In this document: positions 1 through 10,740 of the stretch, piece after piece
How positions within the stretch are numbered: position 1 is the stretch's first letter
Layout: every line of letters begins with the position of its first letter
From: Okapia johnstoni
Taxonomy: Eukaryota; Chordata; Mammalia; Artiodactyla; Giraffidae
DNA: 64,000 nucleotides
Reading direction: 5' to 3'
Assembly: GCA_024291935.2 (NCBI GenBank)
Contig: CM044326.1
Location: forward strand, 37,633,948 to 37,697,947
Notes under the pieces: model-generated
What the model saw: only the letters and a program-made list of their open reading frames with translations
Databases searched by the model: none
What the model was told of the DNA's origin: nothing
Translations under genes and position numbers: made by a program

Positions 1-318
1 ACAGACTCATTCTAATGGAGAGGTCCACCTGGGAAGAAGCAGGCCAAGGGTCAGTGAGTGACTGAAGCCCTCTGTCCAACATCACGAGAAGCAACTGAAT
101 CCTGCTGACAATCAGCTGCGTCATCTCAGAAGATGGTCCAGTCCCAGTCCAGCCTTGAGATGGTGATGGCCTTTGCTGACCCCTTTACTGCCTCCATGTG
201 AGAGATCTGGGTCAACGCTCTGACTGCAGCCTCTAAAGAGACCCTGAACAGAGGACCCAGCCAGCTAAGCCGGGCTCAGATCCTTGACCCAGGGGAACTC
301 TAGAATAATAAATGCATG
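1..318 (+). mobile_element. MLT1-type MaLR LTR, left part
   Basis: The stretch ends with the MLT1-like order: rank of AGAGACCCTGA, GACCCAGC..AGC, TTGACCC, then GAATAATAAATG containing a polyadenylation-type AATAAA. The same LTR resumes at 899 after an L1 insertion. It is an old, non-coding LTR of an endogenous retrovirus-like element; the left edge may lie outside the window. The exact MLT1 subfamily is not resolved. Confidence 0.65.
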
Positions 319-898
319 CTGGTTAGTTCATGTGTGCCCCTTTCTCAGATTCCACATATAAGTCGTGTCCCGTGTCATATGATATTTATCTTTCTCTGTC
401 TGACTTACTTAGTAGGACTCTCTAGGTCCATCCATGCTGCTGCAAGTGGCATTAATTCCTTCTTTTTTGTGGCTGAATAATATTCCATTATATATTTGTA
501 CCACATTTTTTTTTATCCAACCCTCTGTTAATGGACATTTAGTTTGCTTTCATGTCCTGACTATTGTAAATGGTGCATCTCCAAAACAAAAAGAGTTACA
601 GATGTCAATAACAAACTTATGATCACCAGGGGTTAGGGGTAGGAGTAAATTGGGAGATTGGGATTTACATATACACATTACCGTGTGTAACATAGATAAC
701 TAACTAGGACCTACTGTATAGCACAGGAAACTACTCAGTATTCTGTAATGCCCTATATGGGAAAATAATCTGAAGAAGAGTGGGTATATGTATACGTAAA
801 ACTGACTCACTTTGCTGTACATCTGAAACTAACACTGTACATCTGAAACTAACACAACATTGGAAGTCAACTATACTTCAATAAAAAAAAATTCTTTT
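319..898 (+). mobile_element. Artiodactyl L1 3' end with inverted 5' part
   Basis: Bases 319-576 read as the end of L1 ORF2 and the start of the 3' UTR on the minus strand. Bases 577-890 continue with the next part of the 3' UTR on the plus strand and end in an A-rich tail. The two halves are adjacent parts of one L1, which is the pattern known as twin priming. It sits inside an MLT1 LTR and is flanked by taaatgcatg (309-318) and taaagtgcatg (899-909), a TSD with one indel. Confidence 0.8.
815..854 (+). repeat. 20-bp perfect tandem duplication
   Basis: The unit ctgtacatctgaaactaaca occurs twice head to tail inside the L1 3' UTR. The usual L1 3' UTR has this unit once, so this is probably a local duplication after insertion. 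Confidence 0.9.
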
Positions 899-966
899 TA
901 AAGTGCATGTTGTTTGAATCTCTGTTGTGGATTACTTTGTGACTCAGCAATCAGTAACTGATATAG
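899..966 (+). mobile_element. MLT1-type MaLR LTR, right part
   Basis: Right continuation of the LTR at 1-318. It carries the MLT1-like end (GTTGTTT, then ACTTTGTGACTCAGCAATC and AACTGATATAG). Removing the L1 would rejoin the two parts in correct order. Confidence 0.65.
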
Positions 967-1029
967 GTGAGCAGAGGAGAGGAGAAACTCACAGCTTCAT
1001 CCTCAGAGTGGTTCAGACTAGACTAGGGG

Positions 1030-1240
1030 AAAAGAACACGCTCTGAAGCCCCCATGAACAATGCTCTGACTCTGTGTCCCATCACTCACCAGCTGTGTGA
1101 CCCTGGACAAGTGGCTCAAACTCTCTGAGCTTCAGCTTTCTCCTCTATAGAGTAAGAGATTCTATAGATGAATCAGCTGGTAATGCTGCTGAGATGATAC
1201 AGCATATGTAGGGTATTGCATACCGCCTCCAGAGGGGTCT
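1030..1240 (+). mobile_element. MIR SINE remnant
   Basis: The MIR core is visible as AGCTGTGTGACCCTGGACAA, followed by CTCTCTGAGCTTCAG and TTCTCCTCTATAGAGTAA. It is an ancient, inactive mammalian SINE. Confidence 0.75.
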
Positions 1241-3724
1241 GGGTCTTACTTTTATATCCTAAAGTAAACTCATTTGTATTTTAATACCCACACCTATGTG
1301 TGATAGGCAGAAATCATAAATAACATCACATGTGTTCAGTTTAGAGTTTGCTGTCATATTTGCAATTGGATTGCAATTGCAATTGGATTGCAATTATAGC
1401 ACAGGAACTGGATATTTGCATATTTGGATTTGGGGATTTCAGATAAATTGTCATGGACTTTTCTCCCATCCCCAGGGATGTTGTCGGATCAAATGACAAG
1501 GTGCTGGGAGAATATTCGTAAAAAGCTGCAAAGCCTCGTGGTAGCTGGGCTGTGCTGTGAACAATAGTGGATTATTAGCTCCTGAGTAAACATAGGGTCT
1601 CAAGCTCAGACTCTTTCCCACCATCAAGCAGAGGAAACCAGGACTGTAATGACTCGCGCAGGCTCCTCTGGGCCCACGGTGCTGCTCACCAAGCTGCTGC
1701 TGAATGACGCACCTATTCAATTGATATTTGCCCAGCACTTGCCGTGGGACATTGTTTTGACCTAAAAGGAGTCATGAATGATTCACTGAAACCAGAATCC
1801 AGGTCAAGGCTTGTGTGAGTCTCTCCCTGTTGCAGGGTCTGATTCCCAAAAATGAAATTCATTCCTGCCAGGATGTCAGAAGCCAAATGAGGAACCTCCC
1901 ACAGACCTTACTGTGTGCAGGGTTGGGGGGGAGGGGCACATGCCACAGCTTTTTGCTCCTTCAGAGATCATGGCCACCTCCACCCACCTGTCCAGCCATC
2001 TCATCATGAAGTCCCTCTAAGCCCAGCTCTTATCGAATCCCTGAATCCAAGTAGGGACGCAAGGGGTTTCTAGCTGTGTTTGGACATTGCAGTTCTTGAA
2101 AGAGCTGGGAGTCACACACTGACAACATCAATATGAACAACAGGATCAACTATTCCAAGGCAGTCTTGGTGGACTTCGAGAAACTTTCCCACTTCAAGGA
2201 TTTTATTGAAAGTTTCTCAACTTCAGTGGTCTTAACATTTGGGGAGCAAAAAGAAGGGAGTATTAACATCCTTGGTTCCTTGATTAATTTCTTCTTCCAA
2301 GATTCAGTTTTGTTTTTTTTTTAAACCAAAATTAGGTCTCATTGGTATCTTTGATATAATAGTGACTCCAGAATAGCTTGAAAATCTTTTTTTTTTTTCT
2401 CTCCCTTATGTACCCATGGAGGAAAAGGCTCAGCATTTTCCTGAAGACACCCCCAAAATTCACACACAGAAAGCTGATTTGGTTTTCAATCCAGAGTGGT
2501 GTTTAAGAATTCCGAGGGCTGCTTTGGCAGTGGCTTAATTGTAATACTATAACACTGCTGCAGGCAATTTCCTTTGATTTAATTAGATGAACTGTGGCAT
2601 TTTTTTTCTTTTTGCAAAAAGGCTTTATTATGTAGAAATGAAATATGTATAAATTTAATTTTTAATCTTGTCACTACAGTGTGGGAAGGAGCAAGCTGAT
2701 TCTTTTAATTTACCCTCTTTGTTTAAGAAAAAAAAATTAAATTAATCTTATCACAAGTGTTTATGAGTAATTGATTTGATTTTTGCACTCCAGTCAGAAG
2801 CGGGAGAGTTAAGACTGGTTCATCCTCAGCTTAAGACTCCCTGTGACTTTCTTTCAATATGTAAACAGTGACAGTAAGAAAGCCAACTGGATGCCCCGTT
2901 CTCAGAAAATGGCACCATGCTCGGGTGCGGTATGGGCCAGTCTCTCAGTGCCGCTCGGCAGGAGGCCCTGAGGCAAAGAAGAAGCAGTGGCAAAGGACCG
3001 ACAGTGGCCTGGGTGCTGGTCCTTGTTGGAACACTGGAACATACCGCCCGGACCTGGTGAATAAAGACAACACTAATCTCCAATGTTTGTGCATCCGATC
3101 ATTGCGCCTGTCCTGCTCATTGCTCAGACCTGTCTCTGACATCAACTGCACTCAGACTTGTGAAATTGTTTTTATTTCTTGAAACTTGAAGGGCTAATGT
3201 TGTGATTCTCAAACTTTTGCATAATGACCTTAGGAAGAATTTCTGCAGCATCTTGACTTCTGGCCCCATTGACGCAACTCAACAGGTCTGGGGTGGGGTC
3301 CGGGAATGGGCACGGAGCCCAGGAGACTTTCCTGCAGGTGATTGGATGGTCATGGCAAACAAGAGGGATGTAATGCTCTTTAGTTTTCAGTGGGCCACTT
3401 TCTTACTCCATTTTGCTGGATGTATAATCATTACATATCATGGTGTCATTGCATTATCATCTATAAAATTATGTTATATGCCCAATTACATAGATAATTA
3501 TAATAATTATATTACATGTCATCAATTATACATCAATATTTCATAAATAATATACATTTGTAACATAATATATATATAATTACACTCTATATATATAAAA
3601 TTATTATAGAGAATGTGGACCATACAGAGTGAGAAAAACACAACATTGAATATATTTTTGTATGAATTCTATGTGTTTTTAAATGATAAAATAGCTTTAA
3701 ACCTTTGAGAAAAGGTTACATTTA
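1241..3724. other. Repeat-poor stretch, no gene seen
   Basis: I see no convincing exon or young repeat. The short frames (at most 114 codons) match no family I know. It contains a 17-bp tandem duplication (1361-1394), an AT-rich block with homeobox-like and TCF-like words (2490-2800), and very AT-rich DNA at 3420-3620. Confidence 0.6.
1361..1394. repeat. 17-bp perfect tandem duplication
   Basis: tgcaattggattgcaat is repeated exactly twice. Each copy contains palindromic ATTGCAAT-like words, which resemble C/EBP half-sites, but function is not shown. Confidence 0.9.
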
Positions 3725-3944
3725 GACCTGGGTTTCTCAGTCTTGGCAATATAAACATTTGTGGATGCTCTTTTTTGTCATGTGGGGTGGTCTTGAGCAT
3801 TATAGAAAGTTTAGCAGCATCCTTGGCCTCCACTCAATAGATGACAGTAGTTTCCCTCCTCTCCCACGACTAGTTATGACAACAAAACTGGACATTACCT
3901 AATGCACTGAAAGTTACCCCTGTTTAGAATCTCTAAATTATACC
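3725..3944. mobile_element. MER20-like hAT DNA transposon
   Basis: The order GTTTCTCAGTCTTGGCA, TGTGGGGTGGTC, TTTAGCAGCATCCTTGGCCT and ACTAGTTATGACAACAAAA matches the non-autonomous element MER20. No terminal duplication is evident. It is an old relic without coding capacity. Confidence 0.7.
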
Positions 3945-4414
3945 AAGTCCCAGGATGATTCCCAGGCCCACCATTCAGTTATTGCTCAGCCTGCAGCCCT
4001 CTGTGTTAGGATTTAGTGTGCCATCCACATGCCCCATCAAAAGTGGGCTTGGACAATTAAGTCTCTTTCCATAGCAACAGTCATCCTTCACGATGGGAAA
4101 ATAACAGATTCTGCCTGGATCAAAAGTCCTGAATGAGAAACCAAGGGATCCAGAATTTCATTTCATCTTTGTTGAGTCAGAGATGGTGGCTCAGAAATCA
4201 GACTCAGAGACGGGAATGGGTAGCAACAGGTCAAACGGCTTGGAAACACTGAGAATGGTGCTAAGCCCTTCTGGTCATTCAACTGCTTATGGTTTCTTTC
4301 TAGTAACTGTTCAGAGCCTGTCATGATTCCAGGGAGTGGGGCTGCTTCTCTTCCCATGCAGACTGGTTACTAGGAGCTGTGTCAGTGAAAGCAAGCCTTA
4401 GTCTCAGCTTGAAC
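3945..4414. other. No feature recognised
   Basis: Unique-looking sequence between MER20 and an L1. I see no convincing frame, promoter or repeat. Confidence 0.5.
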
Positions 4415-4429
4415 CTACCAAATATTTAT

Positions 4430-5415
4430 TTATTTTTTTATTTCAATTTATTTATTTTAATTGGAAGCTAATTACATTACAGTATTGTAGTGGTTTTTGC
4501 CATACACTGACATGCATCAGCCATAGTTGTACATGTGTTCCCCATCCTGAACCCCCCTCCCTCCCCATCCCATCCCTCTGGGTCGTCCCAGTACACCATC
4601 TTTGAGTGCTCTGTTTCATGCATTGGACTTGGACTGGTCATCTATTTCACATATGGTAATATACATGCTTCAGTGCTATTCTCTCAAATCATCCCAGCCT
4701 CGCCTTCTCCCACAGAGTCCAACAGTCTATTCTTTCTGTCTGTGTCTCTTTTGCTGTCTTGCATATAAGGTTGTCATTACCATATTTCTAAATTCCATAT
4801 ATATGTGGTGATATACTGTATTGGTATTTTTCTTTCTTACTTACTTCACTGTATAATACCCTCTAGTTTCATCTGCCTCATTAGAACTGATTCAAATGTG
4901 TTCTTCTTAATAGATGAGTAATACTCCATTGTGTATATGTACCACAGCTTTCTTATCCATTTGTCTGCTGATGGACATCTTGGTTGCTTCCATGTCCTAG
5001 CTATTGTCAACAGTGCTGGGATGAACATTGGGATACATGTGTCTCTTTCAGTTCTGTGTATGTCCAGCAGTGGGATTGCTGGATCGTATGACAGTTCTAT
5101 TTCCAGTTTTTTAAGGAATCTCCACACTGTTCTCCATAGTGGCTGTACTAGTTTGCATTCCCATCAGCACTGTAAGAGGGTTCCTTTTCTCCACACCCTC
5201 TCCAGCATTTATTGTTTGTAGACTTTTTGATAGCTGGTCAGACATTCTGACCAGCATGAGATGGTACCTCATTGTGGTTTTGATTGGCAGTTCTCTGATA
5301 ATGAGTGACGATGAGCATCTTTCCATGTGTTTGTTAGCCACCTGTATATCTTCTTTGGAAAAATGTCTGTTTAGTTCTTTGGTCCATTTTTTGATAGGGT
5401 CATTTATGCAGCTCA
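4430..5415 (-). mobile_element. 5'-truncated ruminant L1 (L1-BT type)
   Basis: Read on the minus strand it holds the ORF2 C-terminal part, then the 3' UTR, then an A/T-rich tail at the low-coordinate end. It is flanked by ctaccaaatatttat (4415-4429) and ctaccaaatgtttat (5416-5430), a 15-bp TSD with one mismatch, so both ends of the insertion are defined. The rest of the element was lost by ordinary 5' truncation. Confidence 0.88.
4846..5415 (-). pseudogene. L1 ORF2 C-terminal fragment
   Basis: Two minus-strand frames, about 5111-5415 and 4846-5127, carry the end of the L1 ORF2 polyprotein. Recognisable words are [20 protein letters not shown] and, in the other frame, [22 protein letters not shown] and [14 protein letters not shown]. 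In intact L1, ORF2 encodes endonuclease and reverse transcriptase for target-primed insertion. Only the region past the catalytic domains is present here, near the cysteine-rich end. It is split by at least one frameshift around 5111-5240 and cannot make an active enzyme. Its upstream part was never inserted, since the TSD lies directly beside it. Confidence 0.85.
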
Positions 5416-5430
5416 CTACCAAATGTTTAT

Positions 5431-5918
5431 GAGCCTGAAGACAAGGAGGACATGGCTTCTGAGATGTCAGTAATGTAGCGTGCATGAGGTATGTTTTGTT
5501 CTGGTGGCAGCATCAGGTAACTCCAGGCTGGTTGGAGAGCAAGTTCCTCTGGGATGGGATGTGGGGACCAGGACTAAAAAAACATGTAGTCTTAGAGGTT
5601 TGTTGCGATGGCAGGCCAGTGTGAGCCTGCAGCCAAGTTCATAGACCTTGTTTGTGTCTGCACACTGGGGCCTGGACAGTCTTTCCAGCAGCTACACTTG
5701 TTGACCACTTTCCCTTTCCCATGACAGCTGACTTTCTACACTGCCTATCAAACACTGCCATGCCCTTTACTTTTGCATCTAAGGAGGCTCAGGGATCTCA
5801 AATGGTCTGCCCAATGGGACAAGGCTGGAGAATTGGCAGGCTTGGGACTGGGTACCAGGCTATGGGGCACCCTACCTCATCTTACCACTCACTTCCAAGT
5901 GCCTTGAAAGTCCTTTGG
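5431..5918. other. No feature recognised
   Basis: Unassigned sequence. A plus-strand frame begins at 5652, but it runs into the MER1 element to the right and has no family resemblance. Confidence 0.5.
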
Positions 5919-6300
5919 AGCAGCAGTCTCCAACGTTTGGTACCAGTGACCAGTTTCATGGAAGGCAATTTTTTCACAGACTGTGGTAGGGGAACTGGTT
6001 TCGGGATGATCCAATTGCATTGCATTCATTGTGCACTTTATTTCTATTTTGTGGCAATATCAGGATATTCCACTTTGACTTTAGTGTTAGTGGCTGTGCC
6101 CCTATGAGAATCTAATGCCACCGCTGATCTGACAGGAGGTGGAGTTCAGGTGGTAATGTGAACAGTGGGGAGCAGCTGTGAATACAGATGAAGCTTTGCT
6201 CCCTTACCTCCTATTCACCTCCTGCTGTGTGACCGAGTTCCTAACAGACTACAGACCAGTACCAGTCCACGGCCTGGAGGTTGGGGACCTCTGCTTTGGA
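5919..6300 (-). mobile_element. MER1-like hAT-Charlie DNA transposon
   Basis: The left end (GCAGTCTCCAACGTTTGGTACCAG) and right end (GGCCTGGAGGTTGGGGACCTCTG) form the inverted termini. Internally CTATGAGAATCTAATGCC and CTGATCTGACAGGAGG match MER1. It is non-autonomous and shortened in the middle compared with the longer MER1A form. Confidence 0.8.
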
Positions 6301-6381
6301 GCCACCATAATGGTTGCAACAGTTGCAGCAAGTAGAAAATCCCGGATTGACAACCACTCTCTTCCCCCCATCTCCTTTACA

Positions 6382-6593
6382 AGGCTTCCCTGGTGGCTCA
6401 GATGGTAAAGAATCTGCCTGCAATGCAGGAGACCCAGGTTTGATCCCTGGGTCACAAAAATTTCCCGGAGAAGAGAATGGCCACCCACTCCAGTATTCTT
6501 GCCTAGAGAATTTCATGGACAGAGGAGACTGGCAGGCTACAGTCCATGGGGTCGCAAAGAGTCAGACACAACTGAGTGACTAACATTTTCACT
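6382..6593 (+). mobile_element. Bov-tA SINE
   Basis: Full-length ruminant SINE. The head (GGCTTCCCTGGTGGCTCAGA to GGTTTGATCCC) is tRNA-Glu-like and holds the pol III A and B boxes. The tail (CCATGGGGTCGCAAAGAGTC, then ACTGAGTGACTAACATTTTC) is shared with BovB, whose enzymes are known to mobilise this family. No clear TSD was found. Confidence 0.95.
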
Positions 6594-7631
6594 ATTAGTT
6601 TCCCCCGTTTACCACCTTTGCCTGCTCACTCAGGCATGAAATTTCCCTTCTTCTCCCAAAGATTCTCCCACATAGGCATCCAAGTTCAATTATCACACTT
6701 ATAATCTTTTCCCACATGTAGCATTTACCTTTTCAAGACATGGTTGGGTGGTCACACACATAATATTTCCCACTTAATATATTTTCATTTCCCACTCTCT
6801 GGAAAAAAAAAATGTTATTACGGGATTTTGCTGTATTTAGCTAAATATTGGGTTTATTAAAATGCATCATGTTTCCCTGAGAGTCTGATCGGTTGTAGGA
6901 GCTAAATGGGCACATTTAACCAAATTGAAACCATGAATTATTTACCAAATAGTTGAGAAGGAGGATTCTCTCATGTCAGAAGCAGACGTTGAATGGCACT
7001 GGGGTGAGAAACACCTCATGGTTTAGATGAAGCCACATAATCATCATGTTTCTTTCCTTCATCATGTGAATGTTTGGAAGAAGCCAGCTTTTGTTCAATT
7101 TATTTTTTTTTAACTTTCTCTACTTGTAATTGAATTAAACTGTTTCTTGGTTTTGATTTCAGAATTCCTAGTGCCAACCAAAACATCTTCAAGTGACACA
7201 TTTTATGAGCATACATGGTGGTTATAGTTAACCATGTCCTTTTATAGAAATCTGGCCAAAGAATCTTTTCTCATCCCAACACCCAAGATACTGGCGAGGA
7301 ATGGCAGAGATGTACAGTCCATGGTTCTTTTTCTTGCTGACCAAGATAAGGAGGAGGGCCCAACAGTCATTAGTTTTTGCTTGTCATCAGGAATGTTGCC
7401 ACTCAGCCAGAAGGCAGTGGTCAGAGGGAGATTCAAGGGGAGACCCAAGATGGGAAGCCATGGAAAGTGGAGGAACAGAGGCCAGTGAGCAGGAGGTTGT
7501 GTGGTTTCATCCTGTGTCTGCTGATGAATGACTGGGCGACTTTTGCAAGTCAGCTCACCTCAGTTTTCCTCAATTCACAAAGTGTCTTTGGCTGGGCATC
7601 CAGACCAGTCCTCCTGAGGGGTGTTTCTACG
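6594..7631. other. No feature recognised
   Basis: AT-rich left half, then overlapping short frames between 7230 and 7634 without family resemblance. MIR-like wording (GACTGGGCGACTTTTGCAAG, CTCAGTTTTCCTCA) appears near 7530-7580, too weak to call. Confidence 0.45.
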
Positions 7632-8340
7632 TGAATAGAGTGTAGAGAGCAGGATCCCAGTGATACCAGAGCTTAGCCTCTGTGCACCAGCACCAAATCG
7701 AATCTCAGAGTTTCCAGTGAAGCAGAAAAGAAGAGCTGTATTGCTTGCCAGGCCAAAGGGGGGGAGGGGGGCACAGTGGGCTAAGGCCCTCAAAACTGTG
7801 TGTCCAAACCTGAGGGATTTGGTAAGGAGTTTTACAGTAGTTGTTCCAAGGTAGGGCTGCTGATAAGGTTCAGGGTGTGTGCAGAGCGTACACTCCTTTA
7901 ATCTGGCCTCAGATGGTCTCCTGATGAGCTTCTGTGGTTCCTTTAATCTGACCTCAGGTGGTCTCCTGCTGAGTTTCTCAGGTTGTCTAGGTTATCGAAC
8001 TGTGACCTTCTCTGGAGTGAAGAATGCTTCCTCAAGTAGTTAACATCTTCCTTTTGATGGGGGTTTTAGTTCTACAGAAGAGCCCAAATCAGTATCGCTA
8101 CAGGTATCTATTGAGGCAGAACCAGGACCCTGCCCCAAGGCTGCCCTATTGTTTCTTGACTGGTCCCCTTGTCTCAGCATCCTCTCTTTCCTGATTACCT
8201 ATTGTTTGAACCTGCCCTTTGGAACTCAGAGAAGGTGGTGGAGGCTGACGACTATTTCCTACAAATAAACAGGAGACACAGAAAGGCTTCTGTGCCCAGG
8301 AGCTCCACAGGCTCCTGCTCAGTTTCACCTGGACTCTTCC
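7632..8340 (-). mobile_element. Probable ruminant ERV LTR (BTLTR1-like)
   Basis: Words such as GAGCTTAGCCTCTGTGCACC, CACCAAATCGAATCTCAGAG, CTCAAAACTGTGTGTCC and GGTTATCGAACTGTGACCTT recall a bovine ERV LTR. GTATTGCTTGCC near 7738 looks like an altered reverse-strand polyadenylation site, so the LTR is antisense and its U3 lies to the right. No gag, pol or env is present, which suggests a solo LTR. The right end and subfamily are uncertain. Confidence 0.55.
7894..7983. repeat. 45-bp direct repeat pair
   Basis: Two adjacent copies (7894-7938 and 7939-7983), each starting TCCTTTAATCTG and containing GGTCTCCTG, differ at about six positions. They fall in the part of the LTR that would be U3 if the antisense call is right, where enhancer repeats are common. 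Confidence 0.85.
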
Positions 8341-8462
8341 TCTTCTCCATCTAAGACTTTAGCCTTGATCTGACTGTGCTACCCAGACCTAGATTTCTGC
8401 ATCCATAAGATAGAAGTTATAATTCCTATCTCTGTAGGTTGATGCAAGAATTAAGGTTGTGT

Positions 8463-8694
8463 TTGGCCATCTGATGGGAAGAACTGACTCATTGGAGAAG
8501 ACCCTGATGCTGGGAAAGATTGAAGGTGGGAGGAGGAGGGGATGACAGAGTATGAGATGGTTGGATGGCATCACTGACTTGGTGGACATGAGTTTGAGCA
8601 AGCTCCAGGAGTTGGTGACGGACAGGGAGGCCTGGCATGCTGCAGTCCATGGGGTCACAAAGAGCCGGACATGACTGAGCAACTGAACTGAACT
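8463..8694 (+). mobile_element. BovB LINE 3' end
   Basis: Begins within the word for TTTGGCC(A/C)CTGATG and continues through GACTCATTGGAGAAGACCCT, GATGGTTGGATGGCATCACT and GGAGGCCTGGCATGCTGCAG to the (ACTGA)n tail. It is strongly 5'-truncated and holds only the last codons of the BovB ORF. Confidence 0.92.
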
Positions 8695-10396
8695 AAAACT
8701 CAGATGTTAACCCCAAGGCCATATTCTGTGTATGGTTCTGGAAGCCTCTTGAAAGGTTGTTCTGCAGTATACACGTGTTTTAGCTGAGTTCCTATAAATG
8801 ACTACCAACCTTGTGGTTCCACTGCCCAGTGGCCTCTGACGGCTCATCATTGTTCAGGAAGTGGGTCTGCCTATCTGAGTGTACATGAAAAGTACAGTGG
8901 TTTGAAAATGCAGTTCCTTCACACTGTCACATAGGGATTGATTTGCAAGGCCTGAGAAACCAGGGAGTTGCCTCTTAAGAGGTACAAACTGTCTGTAGAC
9001 CATGTTCATAAAACACGTCTATAGAACTAAAATGTCCAGACATCTGGTATGGAGTCCAGTGGCATCTGTGACCTCATCTCATGGTACTTATCGTCCCTCT
9101 TTATTCCCTCTCACATTCAGCAGAGACCTGCGTTTCAGTCCTCATGCTGTTTTGCTCTCATCTCCCGTCTTCCTCACTCAGTGCTTTTGTACCTGCCAGA
9201 AAAGTATTTCTCCTCAATCGTGTCTGGATCGCCCCCTCACCATGGAAAACCCTTCCAAGATACAATTGCGTCTTGGAAGCTTGCATACTATGTCACCCCT
9301 ATATTCAAGTTTCTCTCTCATCAAGGACATTTATTTTGTGTTGTGATGTGTATTTCATAGCATTGAATCAACTGCAGGGGTAAAACATATTAAAAAAAAT
9401 TAACCTGAGTTCAGCACTTGTTAGATTAAACAGTCTTGTTTGCATTGTAATTTAGGGATTTTATGAATGGAAACAGCTTTAGAGGGCTAGCCTAGGAACC
9501 TAGCTATCACTTACCATATGGTTTCCTTAAAGAAAAAGACAAAATGCCTTCTGAGTCCCACCTCAGCATGTGTTTCAGGTAAGCTAGAAACTTCGCTCCC
9601 CTTTCCCTGTGACCTCAGTGATGGATACTCCCTCCCCTCTCCTCACTGTATGCACATCGCTGTTGGCAGAGAGAAATGGTACTCTGGTCCCCACAGCTAC
9701 GCAGGACATAGCACCGAGTGATGGGAGAAGATAGAGCAGAGATAAACAGAACAACAGAGAGAGAAAGAGAGAAAGAGGATAAGCATGGAGAGGTTAGATT
9801 CTCCGGGTTCGCTTCATGTCTCACTCTTCAGCTGGAGGGTGAACATCTTTCTATTGGCAACTGCCCCCCCTTTTCTAAGTGGGTGAACCCAAAGCAAAAG
9901 CGACCCAGTGGGGGGTGAGAAATGAATGGAAAAAGGCATTCAAGTATCTGCTACGTCTGAATCAGCGGGCCTGAAGCTTTATATAAACATTATATGTAAG
10001 CCTCAAAATGCCCTTATCCCTATGGATAAGGCATTCTTATCCCTATGTTAGATAATTGAGACCATACAAGACAAAGGATCCTGCTCCAGTGCCACCCAAC
10101 TCTAAGTGGACTTTGATTTTGGTCCTTCCCTTCTCAAGTCCATACAAATCACTCTTAGGAAGCAGATGCTCAAGAACAGGTTTAGCAAAGAATCTTAATT
10201 TCAGACAATGGAAAATATGATGTCTTTAAGAATAGGTGTAGACATTATTTCTTGTACGGTAATGATGTCTGTAATTTATATCTTTATTTTCTGGAAATGA
10301 AATGATTTCGATGTAGCTTTAAAAAAAACAGTATAAAATAATATGTTCTCTATAAAATGCATGTGCACATTTAAATGTATGTGTATCAAAAGCTTC
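8695..10396. other. No gene recognised
   Basis: Mostly unassigned. The pyrimidine-rich block at 9050-9360 has three overlapping frames of about 100 codons without family resemblance and could be a worn L2 piece. A GA-rich run lies at 9747-9780. Confidence 0.45.
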
Positions 10397-10740
10397 ATGG
10401 AAATTCCCTGGCAGTCCAGTGATTAGTACTCCAAGCCCTCACTGCCAAGGGCTTGAACTAAACCTGGTTGGAGAACTCAGATCCTGCAAGCCACAGAAAG
10501 TGAAAGTACCTCAGCTGTGTCTGACTCTTTCAGTTGTGTCTGACTCTTTGTGACCCCATGGACTATACTGTCCACGGAATTCTCCAGGCCAGAATACTGG
10601 AGTGGGTAGCCTTTCCCTTCTCCAGGGCATCTTCCCAACCCAGGAATCGAACTGGCATCACCTACATTGCAGGCAGATTCTTTACTAACTGAGCTATCAG
10701 GGAAGCCTTCAGCAAGCCATGCAGTGTGGCAACAAAAAAA
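10397..10740 (+). mobile_element. CHR-2 type SINE, split by a Bov-tA
   Basis: The left part (about 10397-10493) has GAAATTCCCTGGCAGTCCAG, ATTAGTACTCCAAGCCCTCA and GATCCTGCAAGCCA. The right part (10712-10740) has GCAAGCCATGCAGTGTGGC and an A-rich tail. Together they make one cetartiodactyl tRNA-derived SINE interrupted by a younger SINE. Confidence 0.8.
10494..10711 (-). mobile_element. Bov-tA SINE nested in CHR-2
   Basis: Complete reverse copy flanked by gcaagcca at 10486-10493 and 10712-10719, an 8-bp TSD of the CHR-2 sequence. Its BovB-type tail holds a 19-bp tandem duplication (10512-10530 and 10531-10549, unit cag[c/t]tgtgtctgactcttt). Confidence 0.92.

Noticed and set aside
5652..6107. 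151-codon plus-strand open frame
   Set aside because: It runs into the MER1 DNA transposon and carries no motif.
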